Positions 34,492 to 44,287 of a stretch of 64,000 nucleotides of DNA are shown piece by piece. Source of the DNA: Algoriphagus vanfongensis DSM 17529 (GTDB lineage Bacteria; Bacteroidota; Bacteroidia; Cytophagales; Cyclobacteriaceae). Below the pieces are notes generated by a model. That model searched no databases and was not told the origin of the DNA. It saw only the letters and a program-made list of their open reading frames with translations. Location: NCBI RefSeq assembly GCF_000429465.1, contig NZ_AUBX01000009.1:496001-560000 (forward strand), given 5' to 3'. The translations under genes and the position numbers were made by a program. The first letter of the stretch is position 1, and each line of letters opens with the position of its first letter.

Positions 34492-34580
34492 AGGCAGGAA
34501 GTGGAAATATTGAAAGGAAAAATATAAATCTAAATTTTATAAATGCAATGGTCATCGTACTTTTATTCTATTATTAAACT

Positions 34581-35231
34581 ATGAACAATTTTTCCATGGA
34601 TATTTCATCAATACGTAAGGACTACACGCTTAAATCACTGGATATCAACATTATAAATAAAGACCCTTTTACCCAGTTTTCATCATGGCTAGAGGAAGCT
34701 ATCGCCTCACAAGTTTTGGAAGTCAATGCCATGACACTGTCTACATTGGGACTAGATGGGTATCCTAACGGAAGGATTGTTCTCCTAAAGGACCTTGATT
34801 ATGGCTTTGTCTTTTTTACCAATTACGAAAGTGAAAAGGGCCAGGAACTGGAAGCTCATCCCAAGGCATCTCTGACATTTTTCTGGGCAGAGCTAGAAAG
34901 ACAAGTGCGAATCACAGGCACCATAGAGCAGGTAGACGCAGCACTATCAGATGAATATTTTTTTAGCAGACCTGTAGGTTCCCAAATTGGAGCTTGGGCT
35001 TCTCCACAAAGTAAAAAGATAAGTTCAAGGGAGGCTTTGACTGAGAAAATTGAGGAGTTGGAGAGTCAGTTCAAAACTGAGAAGATCACCAGACCTCCTC
35101 ATTGGGGTGGCTATAGGCTTTTGCCTCACAGACTGGAATTTTGGCAAGGAAGAGCCAGTCGACTTCACGACCGTATTCTCTATGAAAAAAGTGAAAGCGG
35201 AAGTTGGGTCATCTCCCGCTTGGCGCCTTGA
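34581..35231 (+). CDS. pdxH: Pyridoxamine/pyridoxine 5'-phosphate oxidase
   Basis: A 216-residue FMN enzyme that oxidises pyridoxine or pyridoxamine 5'-phosphate to pyridoxal 5'-phosphate. Family signatures: MTLSTLGLDGYPNGRIVLLKD with the FMN-binding Arg, FFTNYESEKGQELEAHP, FFWAELERQVRITG, RPVGSQIGAWASPQS, and the C-terminal PPHWGGYRLLPHRLEFWQGR followed by RLHDR. The first in-frame ATG is used; a second at 34596 would shorten the protein by five residues. Its stop at 35231 directly abuts the stop of the convergent bshB1 gene. Confidence 0.97.
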   Translation: MNNFSMDISSIRKDYTLKSLDINIINKDPFTQFSSWLEEAIASQVLEVNAMTLSTLGLDGYPNGRIVLLKDLDYGFVFFTNYESEKGQELEAHPKASLTFFWAELERQVRITGTIEQVDAALSDEYFFSRPVGSQIGAWASPQSKKISSREALTEKIEELESQFKTEKITRPPHWGGYRLLPHRLEFWQGRASRLHDRILYEKSESGSWVISRLAP

Positions 35232-35948
35232 TTACCTGAGATCAAAAAGATCTTTGACTCCTATCATCTTTTCCACTGTAAAGCCTTCACCGTAGGTCGT
35301 CAAAATCTTATGTCCAAACTCCCTGGCTCTTGCTTCTATAAATGGCAAGAAGTCCGGAGTAGATATAAAGCTTTCTGGTTCTTGACTCGATGGATCATGA
35401 AACTGCGACTGGAAAGCTAAAATACTTTGGACTTTAGTTTCCCAATACGGTGTAATGTCCATGACAAAATCAGGCTCGATATAATTATTTTGAATGTAAT
35501 GGTAGACATATTGAGGTCTCCATGGTTTCTGACTTTCTCCTTCGAGCTGTGTTTCAATTTTGCGCAATCCACTCATAAAACACGCATTTGTCGCCAGTCG
35601 ACTACCTTTTCCATGGTCTGGATGACGATCAGAAACAGCATTGGCCAAAACGATATCTGGCTGATACTTTCTAATTATTTTGATCAATTCAAGCTGATGA
35701 GATTCATCATCCTGGAAATAAACATCTTTGAATCCCAGATTCTCTCTTGCCGCCAATCCCAAAATTTCTGCCGCTTTAGTAGCTTCTTGTACACGAAGCT
35801 CCGGAGTACCTCTGGTCCCCATTTCGCCTTTAGTGAGATCTACGATACCCACTTTATGGCCTTTGGCTACGTGAGTGAGGATGGTCCCTGCACACCCCAA
35901 CTCTGCATCATCAGGATGGGCTGCAATGACTAAAATATCTAGTTTCAT
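35232..35948 (-). CDS. bshB1: Bacillithiol biosynthesis deacetylase BshB1
   Basis: A 238-residue LmbE/PIG-L-type zinc deacetylase. The zinc motif is AAHPDDAELGCAG (residues 9-21) with the later H-x-x-x-H-x-x-H in DRHPDHGKGSRLA. It also has DLTKGEMGTRGTPELR and a long C-terminal segment ending GVKDLFDLR, both typical of BshB1. It removes the acetyl group from GlcNAc-malate in bacillithiol synthesis. It is the third gene of a leftward run with trxB and the M23 peptidase gene, 9 bases after the latter. Confidence 0.95.
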   Translation of the reverse strand: MKLDILVIAAHPDDAELGCAGTILTHVAKGHKVGIVDLTKGEMGTRGTPELRVQEATKAAEILGLAARENLGFKDVYFQDDESHQLELIKIIRKYQPDIVLANAVSDRHPDHGKGSRLATNACFMSGLRKIETQLEGESQKPWRPQYVYHYIQNNYIEPDFVMDITPYWETKVQSILAFQSQFHDPSSQEPESFISTPDFLPFIEARAREFGHKILTTYGEGFTVEKMIGVKDLFDLR

Positions 35949-35957
35949 TTTTGAAAT

Positions 35958-36998
35958 TTATCTTACTCGGAGATTTTGTCCGATTCTCAAAATACTTCGG
36001 GATGAAATCCCATTCATTCGGGTCAGTGCACTGACTGATACTCCATATCTTCTGGCTATAGAACCCAAGGTATCTCCACTCTTCACGCGGTGATAGGCTC
36101 TGGATCTTGCCTGCGCGACATGCGAAAATGTACTGGAAGTAATCAAATATTCCTGCGAAAGGATCTTGTACTGACTAAAATCATACACCAATTCAGGGTC
36201 AAAAGGCAAGCCTTTGTAGCGCATTTCATAGTGCAAATGCGAACCTGTACTCCTTCCCGTACTCCCTCCTTTCCCAATGATATCACCAGCTTTCACCTCT
36301 TGTCCCACTTCTACCATGTATTTGGAAAGGTGTCCATACAGAGTCTCAAGGCCATTTTTGTGTCGTACTAGCACATAATATCCCCAGCCGTAGCGGTCAT
36401 AGGAACGAACTCTTACAATCCCATCAAATGCTGAATAGACAGGGTCTCCTGTATCTAGGTCCAAATCTGTCCCATAGTGCCAACGTCTCCATCGATAGCC
36501 AAATCCTGAAGTTTTCGGAGTACTGGATAAAGGCATTTTCCAGTCATAGCCAAAAAATGGATCATATAGACGGATCTTGACTGAGTCTTGAAAACTCTTG
36601 ACGTCAGTATTGTAGATATCTACTTTTTTGGAATCCCAAGCCGAATAATACTCATAGGCTGTCACCCAGATACTGTCGATTTGGATTTGCTCCGACACTT
36701 TTACCAGTCTATTCGTGGGCGCCCAGATCATCACATTCTGATCTTCGGATATAATGGACCTGACTTTGCCCAGATTTACATTATTCTCAAAAATCAAGGA
36801 GTCCGTTACAGTAGATAGCGTCCGCAGATACGAGTCCTGATCAAAACCACGCAATTCTATATTCCTACGCTCCTGACCGGAGGTGGTAGGTTGGGTGGTA
36901 TTTTTCTTGATGATTTTGGGTAAAATTTGAGCATTGGATTCTACTAACCCAATGCTCCCAAATAGTATAAGTATAAGTATCGATTTGAGATACCTCAT
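35958..36998 (-). CDS. M23 family murein endopeptidase-like protein with C-terminal LysM
   Basis: A 346-residue exported protein (signal peptide around ILILILFGSIGLVESNAQ). The M23 domain (about 165-280) has HYGTDLDLDTGDPVYSAFDG with the zinc His and Asp, and the catalytic/ligand motif GSHLHYEMRYKG. A LysM domain closes the protein (HRVKSGDTLGSIARRYGVSV, ending GQNLRVR). It probably binds and cleaves, or activates cleavage of, peptidoglycan cross-links in the periplasm. It starts 8 bases past the trxB stop, so it is in an operon with trxB and bshB1. Confidence 0.93.
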   Translation of the reverse strand: MRYLKSILILILFGSIGLVESNAQILPKIIKKNTTQPTTSGQERRNIELRGFDQDSYLRTLSTVTDSLIFENNVNLGKVRSIISEDQNVMIWAPTNRLVKVSEQIQIDSIWVTAYEYYSAWDSKKVDIYNTDVKSFQDSVKIRLYDPFFGYDWKMPLSSTPKTSGFGYRWRRWHYGTDLDLDTGDPVYSAFDGIVRVRSYDRYGWGYYVLVRHKNGLETLYGHLSKYMVEVGQEVKAGDIIGKGGSTGRSTGSHLHYEMRYKGLPFDPELVYDFSQYKILSQEYLITSSTFSHVAQARSRAYHRVKSGDTLGSIARRYGVSVSALTRMNGISSRSILRIGQNLRVR

Positions 36999-37006
36999 GA
37001 ATTCTT

Positions 37007-37954
37007 CTAGTGATTTTCTGTTTCGGCCAAATACCGCTCCGCATCCAATGCTGCCATACAGCCAGTTCCTGCTGCAGTGACCGCTTGTCTGTAGACATTA
37101 TCTTGAGCATCTCCGCAAGCAAAAACTCCCTCTACATTTGTCTTGGCAGTTCCAGGAATAGTTTTGATGTATCCAGAGTCATCCATGTGGATGAATTCTT
37201 TGAATACTTCGGTGTTTGGTTGATGACCAATAGCAACAAAGAAGCCAGAAATTTCAATTTCTCTTTTTTCTCCTGTTTTATTATTCAGCACTCTTACACC
37301 AGTCACTTCATCCTCTCCCAATATCTCATCAGTCTCTGTATTCCACAGAATCTCAATCTTGGGATTGTTCATGACTCGCTTTTGCATGATTTGAGAAGCT
37401 CTCATCTCTTCCCTACGCACAAGCATATATACTTTGTTGCAAATATTGGATAAATATGATGCTTCTTCACATGCTGTATCCCCAGCACCTACGATAGCGA
37501 CATCCTGACCTCTAAAGAAAAATCCGTCACAAACAGCACAGGCAGAGACACCTTTACCATTTAGACGTGTTTCGCTTTCTAGTCCTAGCCACTTGGCAGA
37601 GGCTCCAGTAGAGATGATCACTGTATCGGCATGGACAGTCACCTGATCATCCACGGTGACTACATGAGGTTTGACAGAAAAATCAACTCCTGTCACCAAC
37701 CCGTAGCGGATCTGTGTCCCAAATTTCTCAGCCTGCTTTCTGAAGTCTTCCATCATTTCAGGCCCCATAATACCATCTGGATAGCCAGGATAGTTTTCCA
37801 CATCCGTCGTGATCGTGAGCTGACCACCGGGCTGTCCACCTGTGTACAAAACGGGGTTTAACCCAGCTCTAGATGCATAAATCGCTGCTGTATAGCCTGC
37901 TGGACCTGACCCTACGATCAGGACTTTGACTTTTTCAATTTCTTGACTCATCAA
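37007..37954 (-). CDS. trxB: Thioredoxin-disulfide reductase
   Basis: A 315-residue FAD/NADPH enzyme of the low-molecular-weight type. FAD-binding GSGPAGYTAAIYASRAGL (residues 16-33), redox-active CAVCDG (C139, C142), NADPH-binding GAGDTACEEASYL, and the C-terminal FACGDAQDNVYRQAVTAAGTG that closes over FAD. It reduces thioredoxin in the cytoplasm. First gene of the leftward operon trxB-M23/LysM-bshB1; a promoter-like pair lies upstream at 38001-38029. Confidence 0.97.
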   Translation of the reverse strand: MMSQEIEKVKVLIVGSGPAGYTAAIYASRAGLNPVLYTGGQPGGQLTITTDVENYPGYPDGIMGPEMMEDFRKQAEKFGTQIRYGLVTGVDFSVKPHVVTVDDQVTVHADTVIISTGASAKWLGLESETRLNGKGVSACAVCDGFFFRGQDVAIVGAGDTACEEASYLSNICNKVYMLVRREEMRASQIMQKRVMNNPKIEILWNTETDEILGEDEVTGVRVLNNKTGEKREIEISGFFVAIGHQPNTEVFKEFIHMDDSGYIKTIPGTAKTNVEGVFACGDAQDNVYRQAVTAAGTGCMAALDAERYLAETENH

Positions 37955-38000
37955 TGAAATGTATTAAATCCGGTAAATTTTGATAATTCTTAGATTGCAA

Positions 38001-38029
38001 CAAAACTACCCCTTGTTAAAATTCCCAAA
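38001..38029 (-). promoter_or_regulatory. Candidate promoter of trxB
   Basis: On the minus strand TAGTTTTG (38001-38008) fits the -7 consensus TAnnTTTG, and TTTG (38026-38029) fits the -33 element with a 17-base gap. The -7 box lies about 47 bases before the trxB start. Confidence 0.5.
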
Positions 38030-38081
38030 TACGGATAAAATCCACCGGGGTTAGACAGGGTAGTATAGAAAAAAGTAAAAG

Positions 38082-38108
38082 AAAAAAGGGGTTTTAAACC
38101 CCTTTTTT
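38082..38108. terminator. Terminator of rpoD (bidirectional hairpin)
   Basis: A 13-base stem AAAAAAGGGGTTT / AAACCCCTTTTTT lies immediately downstream of the rpoD stop on the minus strand and ends in a T run on that strand. Confidence 0.85.
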
Positions 38109-38110
38109 GC

Positions 38111-38974
38111 TTATCCCAGGTAAGGCTTCAATGTCTTACTTCTGGATGTATGTCTTAGCCTCCTAATGGCTTTTTCTTTAATCTGTCTCACCCGCTCTCG
38201 GGTCAGGTTGAACTTCTCACCGATCTCTTCCAGCGTCATAGCATGCTCGCCATTCAGTCCGAAATAGAGTGTAATCACATCAGCTTCTCGTTGTGTCAAA
38301 GTAGACAGAGCGCGCTGCACTTCTTTTCTCAAAGAGTCATTCATCAAGCCATCATCAGGCTTTTCGTCTCCATCATTTTCCAAAACGTCCAACAAGCTGT
38401 TTTCTTCCCCTTGTACAAATGGAGCGTCCATGGATACGTGACGACCGGAGATTTTCATGGTGTCTACTACCTCGGAGGCAGTGACTTCCAATACTTCAGC
38501 CAATTCTTCCGGAGATGGTTCTCTTTCGAATTTTTGCTCCAACTCGCTGAAGGTCTTCGAGATTTTATTCAAAGAACCTACTCTGTTCAATGGAAGTCTT
38601 ACGATACGGGATTGCTCAGCCAATGCTTGAAGAATAGACTGACGAATCCACCATACGGCATATGAAATGAATTTGAAACCACGGGTTTCATCAAAACGCT
38701 GTGCAGCTTTGATCAAGCCCAAGTTCCCTTCATTAATCAAGTCTCCCAAAGAAAGTCCTTGGTTCTGATATTGCTTGGCTACTGATACCACAAAACGAAG
38801 GTTGGCCTTAGTCAACTTTTCCAGTGCCAATTGATCTCCTTCACGGATTCTTTTGGCTAGAACTACCTCTTCGTCTGCAGTCAACAAATCTACCTTACCG
38901 ATTTCCTGAAGATATTTATCCAGAGATTGACTCTCTCTATTGGTGATCTGTTTGCTAATTTTTAGCTGCCTCAT
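38111..38974 (-). CDS. rpoD: Primary RNA polymerase sigma factor (RpoD/SigA family, Bacteroidota type)
   Basis: A 287-residue sigma-70 factor lacking the long N-terminal regions of the E. coli protein, as usual for the phylum. Region 1.2/2.1 ([20 protein letters not shown]), region 2.3-2.4 ([20 protein letters not shown]), region 3 ([18 protein letters not shown]) and region 4.2 helix-turn-helix ([20 protein letters not shown]) are all present. It directs transcription from TAnnTTTG/TTTG promoters such as those noted in this window. It lies 56 bases past pnp on the same strand but its own promoter was not identified. Confidence 0.96.
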   Translation of the reverse strand: MRQLKISKQITNRESQSLDKYLQEIGKVDLLTADEEVVLAKRIREGDQLALEKLTKANLRFVVSVAKQYQNQGLSLGDLINEGNLGLIKAAQRFDETRGFKFISYAVWWIRQSILQALAEQSRIVRLPLNRVGSLNKISKTFSELEQKFEREPSPEELAEVLEVTASEVVDTMKISGRHVSMDAPFVQGEENSLLDVLENDGDEKPDDGLMNDSLRKEVQRALSTLTQREADVITLYFGLNGEHAMTLEEIGEKFNLTRERVRQIKEKAIRRLRHTSRSKTLKPYLG

Positions 38975-39030
38975 TCAGAATTTTGATTGATGTAATTGAA
39001 ATTAAGTTAATGAATTTAATCAATAGAAAC

Positions 39031-41178
39031 TTAAGACTCGCTTTTTGATTCTTTCTTTTCAGGTTTAGGCAAAAGTACCTTTCTGGAAAGCTTGAATTTA
39101 CCGGTCTTTTTATCAATGTCTATCAATTTAACCATAATTTCTTCTCCTGGTTCCAAGACTCCGTCCATGCTTTCCAAACGTTCCCATTTGATTTCGGATA
39201 TATGAAGTAAACCATCTTTGCCCGGCATAAATTCCACAAAGGCGCCAAAAGGCTGAATATTCTTCACTTTTCCTGTATAAGTCTCTCCGATTTCCGGTTG
39301 AGCTACTATAGCTTTGATACGAGACAAAGCAGCATTGAGGTTGTCTTGATTTGCAGAGAATACATTGATTTTACCCTGATTGTCTATTTCTTCGATCACA
39401 ATCGTGGTATTGGTATCTTTTTGCATCTCCTGAATGACCTTACCACCAGGTCCGATCACAGCACCGATCAATTCCTTAGGAATAAACATGGTGTAAGATC
39501 TTGGAGTATGAGGCTTCAAGTCAGGTTTTGGAGCAGCCAATGTCTTGGTGATTTCATCCAAAATATGAAGTCTACCTTTTTTGGCTTGATACAAAGCTTC
39601 CTTCAATACATTGTAATCCAGTCCTTCGACTTTCAAGTCCATCTGACAAGCAGTGATCCCTGCGGCAGTTCCAGTCACTTTGAAGTCCATATCTCCTAGG
39701 TGATCTTCATCTCCCAAAATATCTGAAAGGATGGAATACTTGCCTGTTTGGGCATCTGAAATCATCCCCATCGCGATCCCTGTCACAGGAGCTTTGATCT
39801 GCACACCTGCATCCATCATCGCCAAAGCGCCGGCACATACCGTTGCCATGGAAGAAGAACCATTCGATTCCAAAATATCAGAAACTACACGGATTGTGTA
39901 TGGGTTTTCGGTCTCTGGAGGAAGCACCTTTTTCAAAGCTCTCATAGCTAAATTGCCATGACCTACTTCTCTCCTACCTGGACCTCTGTTTGGTTTTACC
40001 TCACCAGTAGAAAATCCAGGGAAATTATAATGCAAGTAGAATTTATTGTAACCAGAAATAACGGCTCCATCTACCATCATCTCGTCCATTTTTGTACCTA
40101 GGGTACAAGTGGTGATGGATTGTGTTTCACCTCTTGTGAAAACAGCAGATCCATGTGCAGAAGGCAAATAATCAACTACGGACCAGATTGGTCTCACTTC
40201 ATCTAGCTGACGGCCATCCAGTCTTTTCTTCTCATTCAAAGTCAAGTTTCTGGCTGCTTCTTTATGGATTTTGTGGAAATATGGGCCGATCAAGCTCGCT
40301 TCAAATTCATGCTCTTCTCCCAAGTTCTCTACAAACTCTTCTTTGATCGCTTTGATTAAGTCTGTTCTCTCAGATTTATTGGCGATCTGCTTGCTGACAG
40401 AAGCGTAAAGCTTGTCATACAACTCAGCCTTCATCTTGTCAAAAAGAGCCGGGTCAGTTTTTTCATGACAATATTCTCTTTTTACTTCTTTGCCCAATTG
40501 CTTGGTCAATTCAATCTGAGCTTCACAATGTCTTTTGATTTCTTCGTGAGCAAACTGCAAAGCTTCCACCATTTCATCTTCAGAGATCTCATTGGCTTCA
40601 CCTTCTACCATCAGGATATAATCCAATGATCCAGCTACTATGAATTCCAAATCTGCTTTCTCCAGATCCAATGGGCTAGGGTTGATCACTAGGTTGCCCT
40701 GGATTTTGGCAACTCGAACCTCAGAAATAGGTCCGTTGAATGGTATATCTGATACTGCCAATGCGGATGAGGCTGCCAATCCAGCCAGTGCATCAGGCAA
40801 TACGTTTTCATCAGAAGAGATTAGGGTGATGGCCACCTGTGTATCGGCGTGGTAATCATCTGGAAAAATAGGTCTGATGGCACGGTCAACCAAGCGGCTG
40901 ATCAAAATTTCATAGTCGGAAAGTCTTCCTTCTCTTTTCAAAAATCCTCCTGGAATCTTTCCAGAAGATGCAAATTTCTCTTGGTAATCTACTGAAAGTG
41001 GCAAAAAGTCCACTCCTTCTTGTGCTTCTTTTTTGGAAACTACCGTTGCCAATAGCATGGCTTTTCCCATTCGCACTACTACTGAACCATCCGCTTGTTT
41101 GGCTAAAGCTCCGGTCTCAATGGTGATTTCTCTACCATCTGATAGGGTGATGGTTTTAGTGATTAAATTTGGTAACAT
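39031..41178 (-). CDS. pnp: Polyribonucleotide nucleotidyltransferase (PNPase)
   Basis: A 715-residue phosphorolytic 3'-5' exoribonuclease. Two RNase PH-like domains (first with [20 protein letters not shown] and [14 protein letters not shown], second with [19 protein letters not shown] and [20 protein letters not shown]) are separated by a helical region. Then come a KH domain ([20 protein letters not shown]) and an S1 domain ([20 protein letters not shown]). It degrades mRNA in the cytoplasm. The classical rpsO-pnp order is kept, with a terminator between the genes that may limit read-through. Confidence 0.98.
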   Translation of the reverse strand: MLPNLITKTITLSDGREITIETGALAKQADGSVVVRMGKAMLLATVVSKKEAQEGVDFLPLSVDYQEKFASSGKIPGGFLKREGRLSDYEILISRLVDRAIRPIFPDDYHADTQVAITLISSDENVLPDALAGLAASSALAVSDIPFNGPISEVRVAKIQGNLVINPSPLDLEKADLEFIVAGSLDYILMVEGEANEISEDEMVEALQFAHEEIKRHCEAQIELTKQLGKEVKREYCHEKTDPALFDKMKAELYDKLYASVSKQIANKSERTDLIKAIKEEFVENLGEEHEFEASLIGPYFHKIHKEAARNLTLNEKKRLDGRQLDEVRPIWSVVDYLPSAHGSAVFTRGETQSITTCTLGTKMDEMMVDGAVISGYNKFYLHYNFPGFSTGEVKPNRGPGRREVGHGNLAMRALKKVLPPETENPYTIRVVSDILESNGSSSMATVCAGALAMMDAGVQIKAPVTGIAMGMISDAQTGKYSILSDILGDEDHLGDMDFKVTGTAAGITACQMDLKVEGLDYNVLKEALYQAKKGRLHILDEITKTLAAPKPDLKPHTPRSYTMFIPKELIGAVIGPGGKVIQEMQKDTNTTIVIEEIDNQGKINVFSANQDNLNAALSRIKAIVAQPEIGETYTGKVKNIQPFGAFVEFMPGKDGLLHISEIKWERLESMDGVLEPGEEIMVKLIDIDKKTGKFKLSRKVLLPKPEKKESKSES

Positions 41179-41243
41179 AAGTAATGATTAGAATTTTATC
41201 TTTCGTTTTAAAAATTAAGGCATCTAGCTTAAAAAGAAAAAAA

Positions 41244-41271
41244 GTAAGGTTCTCGAAGTTGAGAACCTTAC
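41244..41271 (-). terminator. Terminator/attenuator between rpsO and pnp
   Basis: An 11-base perfect stem GTAAGGTTCTC / GAGAACCTTAC with a 6-base loop lies 6 bases after the rpsO stop and is followed by a T-rich run on the minus strand. pnp begins 66 bases further on, so read-through or a processing site would be needed for co-expression. Confidence 0.8.
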
Positions 41272-41277
41272 CAATGA

Positions 41278-41553
41278 TTATTTTCTGATTCCTAGCTCGG
41301 CGATGATTGATCTGTATCGCTCGATGTCCTTTTTGTAAAGGTAATCCAGCAAGCTTCTTCTCTTACCTACTAGCTTCAAAAGACCCAATCTCGTGGAGTG
41401 ATCTTTCTTGTTTGACTTCAAATGCTCAGTCAAATGTTTGATTCTGTGAGTAAACAGCGCAATCTGAGACTCAGGAGACCCTGTGTCTGTAGCAGATTTT
41501 AACCGTCCATGATTTTGAAACAACTCTTGTTTTTTCTCTGATGTTAAATACAT
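41278..41553 (-). CDS. rpsO: 30S ribosomal protein S15
   Basis: A 91-residue ribosomal protein of normal length. Conserved segments: [23 protein letters not shown] (16S rRNA binding) and [21 protein letters not shown] near the C-terminus. It nucleates assembly of the 30S platform by binding helices 20-22 of 16S rRNA. It is upstream of pnp as in most bacteria. A -7-like box lies at 41581-41588. Confidence 0.98.
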   Translation of the reverse strand: MYLTSEKKQELFQNHGRLKSATDTGSPESQIALFTHRIKHLTEHLKSNKKDHSTRLGLLKLVGKRRSLLDYLYKKDIERYRSIIAELGIRK

Positions 41554-41580
41554 GTTTAGCTAAATTAATTAAAACAGCTA

Positions 41581-41588
41581 CAAAGGTA
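41581..41588 (-). promoter_or_regulatory. Candidate -7 promoter element of rpsO
   Basis: On the minus strand TACCTTTG matches TAnnTTTG, 27 bases before the rpsO start. A clear -33 TTTG is not seen; the nearest candidate is TTTCG. Confidence 0.5.
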
Positions 41589-41620
41589 AGGCTATTATTT
41601 CGAAAATAAAATATTATGTC

Positions 41621-43402
41621 TCAACTGTATTGCTTTTTGAAAAGACGCTTTTTTACCCCTTTCCACCATTCTAAGTAGAAATCCGGCTCAAACAAACGTG
41701 CGTCTTTTCGAGCCTGTTTCAAAAAGAACAACCCAAAAGGCAAGAGCATCACACAGGAAAACCAAGTGCCGATCAAAGGATCTGCGATCCCTTCTTTGGC
41801 CCACTTCTCCCCCGTGATAGTCAGCATGTAATAGACAATAAAAAATATGATAGAAACTAAGACCGGCATTCCCAGCCCACCTTTCTTGATGATCGCGCCA
41901 AGGGGTGCTCCTATCAAAAACATTACAAAACAAGCGAAGGCCTGCGTGTACTTTTGATACATCGCAATCTCAAATCTGCGATACTCCCTTTCATAATTGT
42001 CAATCTGAGTTTTTTTGACTCCAAAGTTGTTTTTCAAACTTCTGGCATTATTGAGAGCCATCGTAATTGCATTGGACTTGTACCCGCGTTTGAAAACTAC
42101 ACTATCAATCAGATCCTTTTCTTCTTGAGTCAAGGGCTCTTTCCTATATCCCTCTTCCAACACCGGCATTTCATCCTCGGTTGGGTTTTGCACCAATTCT
42201 TCTTCCGCTGCTCGCAAACTATCAAGGGACTTTCGTTGAAGTTTCCTTTTTCTAAACAAGGAATCTGACGATGCTGCAGTTTTACTTGCTTCTACTGAAA
42301 GCACTTCTTCTTCGCCCTGCTCCACCCGCATGTTATTTTCAGGATTACTCACCACTACCTTGGTCGTATCTTCCTTCGCGGTATTCTTCGCTTTGTTAAT
42401 CGAGTCCTGACGAACCCTGTCTCTTTTAGCTTTTTCGGCTCGGAGCGTATCATCCAGAGACTTCCTCTCAGCTATACTCGCTAGCGGATCTATTTTTCTT
42501 TCCTTGGTAAAAAATGGATAAATACTCGCCGTTGTTTGATACGTTTGAAATTTGTGATCATTAATCAGCGTATAGATAGAATCCAAACCATCTTTGATTT
42601 GATGGATGTTTTTGATGGCTCGGTTGGTGGACCACAGATCTTCCGGTGTTCTGCTGAGCTGAAACTCATCCATATCAAAGATGATCACATTTTCGTCAAA
42701 AGTCGTTCTGTTGAATTCCACTGGTTTTTCAGAAATACCTCGCATTGCCCGCTCCTCTTTGTAGTTGGTCCCATGGTACAAGGTCATTCTCATGTAGTTT
42801 TCATTGAAAAACTTCTCCATGCGGCCCGAATCGGCAACGGTCACTTCTAGGTTTCCCAAGCCTTCCTGATGACTGTAGATCAAAATATCCCTAAGGTCAT
42901 TATCCCTTATTTTCTCTTTGACCTTGATGCTGTAGCCGGGAATCCCCGAATAAAAAACTCCTTCTTTGATATCCAGAGCAGGTGATTTCATCCGAATATC
43001 ATAGAGCAAACCAAAGGTTTTGAGATTGACTTTTGGAACGATAAAATTATTTGACAAAAATGCTGCAATCACCAAAAACACGGTAAAGACAGCAATAGGC
43101 CTAAGTGCTCTTACTAAGGAAATCCCAGAGCTTTTGATGGCTGTGAGCTCAAAGTGCTCTCCCAGATTTCCGAAAGTCATCAAACTGGAAAGTAAAACTG
43201 CCAGCGGCAAAGCCATGGGAGAAATACTGACTACAAAATATCCAATCAATTCCGCATAGACCCAAAAGCTCAGGCCTTTCCCAAAAATTTCGTCAAAATA
43301 CTTGAGCATATTGACGATCAAAAGAATAAAATCAACGACGATGAATGTCAATAAAAATGGGCCTATAAAAGACCCAAGAATCAATTTGTCTAATTTCTTC
43401 AT
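41621..43402 (-). CDS. LptF/LptG family permease (lipopolysaccharide export) with long periplasmic insert
   Basis: A 593-residue protein with six membrane segments: three near the N-terminus (MKKLDKLILGSFIGPFLLTF start, typical for LptG) and three after residue 480. The periplasmic beta-jellyroll region (about 120-290) is followed by a poorly conserved, charged, low-complexity stretch (about 310-430; KAKRDRVRQDSINKAKN and similar) that makes it much longer than the roughly 360 residues usual in Proteobacteria. Together with LptB it would extract LPS from the inner membrane. Transcribed leftward, with rpsO downstream. Confidence 0.92.
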   Translation of the reverse strand: MKKLDKLILGSFIGPFLLTFIVVDFILLIVNMLKYFDEIFGKGLSFWVYAELIGYFVVSISPMALPLAVLLSSLMTFGNLGEHFELTAIKSSGISLVRALRPIAVFTVFLVIAAFLSNNFIVPKVNLKTFGLLYDIRMKSPALDIKEGVFYSGIPGYSIKVKEKIRDNDLRDILIYSHQEGLGNLEVTVADSGRMEKFFNENYMRMTLYHGTNYKEERAMRGISEKPVEFNRTTFDENVIIFDMDEFQLSRTPEDLWSTNRAIKNIHQIKDGLDSIYTLINDHKFQTYQTTASIYPFFTKERKIDPLASIAERKSLDDTLRAEKAKRDRVRQDSINKAKNTAKEDTTKVVVSNPENNMRVEQGEEEVLSVEASKTAASSDSLFRKRKLQRKSLDSLRAAEEELVQNPTEDEMPVLEEGYRKEPLTQEEKDLIDSVVFKRGYKSNAITMALNNARSLKNNFGVKKTQIDNYEREYRRFEIAMYQKYTQAFACFVMFLIGAPLGAIIKKGGLGMPVLVSIIFFIVYYMLTITGEKWAKEGIADPLIGTWFSCVMLLPFGLFFLKQARKDARLFEPDFYLEWWKGVKKRLFKKQYS

Positions 43403-43472
43403 GAAAGCTCTACTACGTAGCTCCTAAACGGAACCCTGTAAGGGATGTTCAAATTTGGCAATTTCAGTGAAA

Positions 43473-43868
43473 TTAACCGCCAATTATCTCTTTCAATTTT
43501 CCGACAAGCCCATCCCAGATCGCAACTAGCTCATCGTCATCATAGCTATCCGAGTAATCTATGACCTTCAAAAACATCGTTTGGGTCAGTTCATTTTCCT
43601 CCAATTTGAATTCAATATAAGAATGGTCAGATTCCATGGGATCCTTTGGATCAAAAAACTCAAATTTTACATGAGAATTGCTCCGGATCGAGGCGACTTT
43701 CGCATAGTGCTCCTCATTGTCAAAATCAAAAATAAAGACTTTATCTTCATTGATGCGCACCTCATCGGCAAACCACTCCTCCAAACCACTCGCAGTACTC
43801 AAATATTGGAAAATTATTTTTTTGGAAGCATTGATTTGATAATCAGCTACAAACTTATTTTTAACCAT
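43473..43868 (-). CDS. START-like (SRPBCC fold) domain protein
   Basis: A 131-residue soluble protein matching the Bacteroidota START-like group. It opens with KNKFVADYQINASKKIIFQY, then FLSTASGLEEWFADEV-type residues (STASGLEEWFADEVRI), and closes with a long C-terminal helix (ELVAIWDGLVGKLKEIIGG). The fold makes a hydrophobic cavity for lipids or other ligands; no ligand is known for this group. It lies 71 bases upstream of the LptF/G gene on the same strand, a conserved-looking association. Confidence 0.88.
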   Translation of the reverse strand: MVKNKFVADYQINASKKIIFQYLSTASGLEEWFADEVRINEDKVFIFDFDNEEHYAKVASIRSNSHVKFEFFDPKDPMESDHSYIEFKLEENELTQTMFLKVIDYSDSYDDDELVAIWDGLVGKLKEIIGG

Positions 43869-44161
43869 GATTTCTAAATTATCCAGTGTGAAAATTTCAC
43901 ATTTTTAAAGAACGTCAACTTGCATTTCACAGTACAAGACCTCATATTTGCATTCCCATTCGGCGGGAGGGTTACTAAAATGAAAATAAACGGTTTTCAG
44001 CCCTGAATAGTGATATTCGACTGTGACTTAATATAGGCATTAATTCGAACTTTCAATACTTAAAAGAATTTAAAGGAAAAATTAAGCCAAAGCATTCCAA
44101 TAGGTAATGCGGAGTGATTTAAGAGCAGACATAAAACGTAGTTGACACAATTAAAATATAT
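43869..44161. other. Spacer between START-like gene and tRNA-Met
   Basis: AT-rich and without a gene. TTGACA at 44142-44147 lies too close to the tRNA to be a -33 box in this phylum. No clear TAnnTTTG was found at the expected distance, so the tRNA promoter remains unassigned. Confidence 0.45.
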
Positions 44162-44235
44162 GGCGAGGTAGCTCAGTTGGTTAGAGCGCAGGATTCATAA
44201 CCCTGAGGTCACGGGTTCAACTCCCGTCCTCGCTA
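44162..44235 (+). tRNA. tRNA-Met (anticodon CAT)
   Basis: Acceptor GGCGAGG pairs with CCTCGCT (terminal G-T). The D-arm is GCTCAGTTGGTTAGAGC, the anticodon arm AGGATTCATAACCCT with CAT in the loop, the variable region GAGGT and the T-arm CACGGGTTCAACTCCCGT. Discriminator A; no encoded CCA. The paired first base and D-arm favour an elongator rather than an initiator, but this was judged by eye; a CAT tRNA can also be tRNA-Ile2. Confidence 0.93.
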
Positions 44236-44236
44236 C

Positions 44237-44266
44237 AAAGGCTTTCGGAAACGGAAGCCTTTTTTT
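44237..44266 (+). terminator. Terminator of tRNA-Met
   Basis: Stem AAAGGCTTTCG / CGGAAGCCTTT with a GAAA loop (one T-G pair), followed by T-rich sequence, begins 1 base after the tRNA. Confidence 0.85.
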
Positions 44267-44287
44267 ATTTATCCCCATCAACTTTAA

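Noticed and set aside
44142..44147. TTGACA just before tRNA-Met as a sigma-70 -35 box
   Set aside because: Only 14 bases separate it from the mature tRNA, too close for a -33/-35 element, and the phylum uses TTTG/TAnnTTTG.
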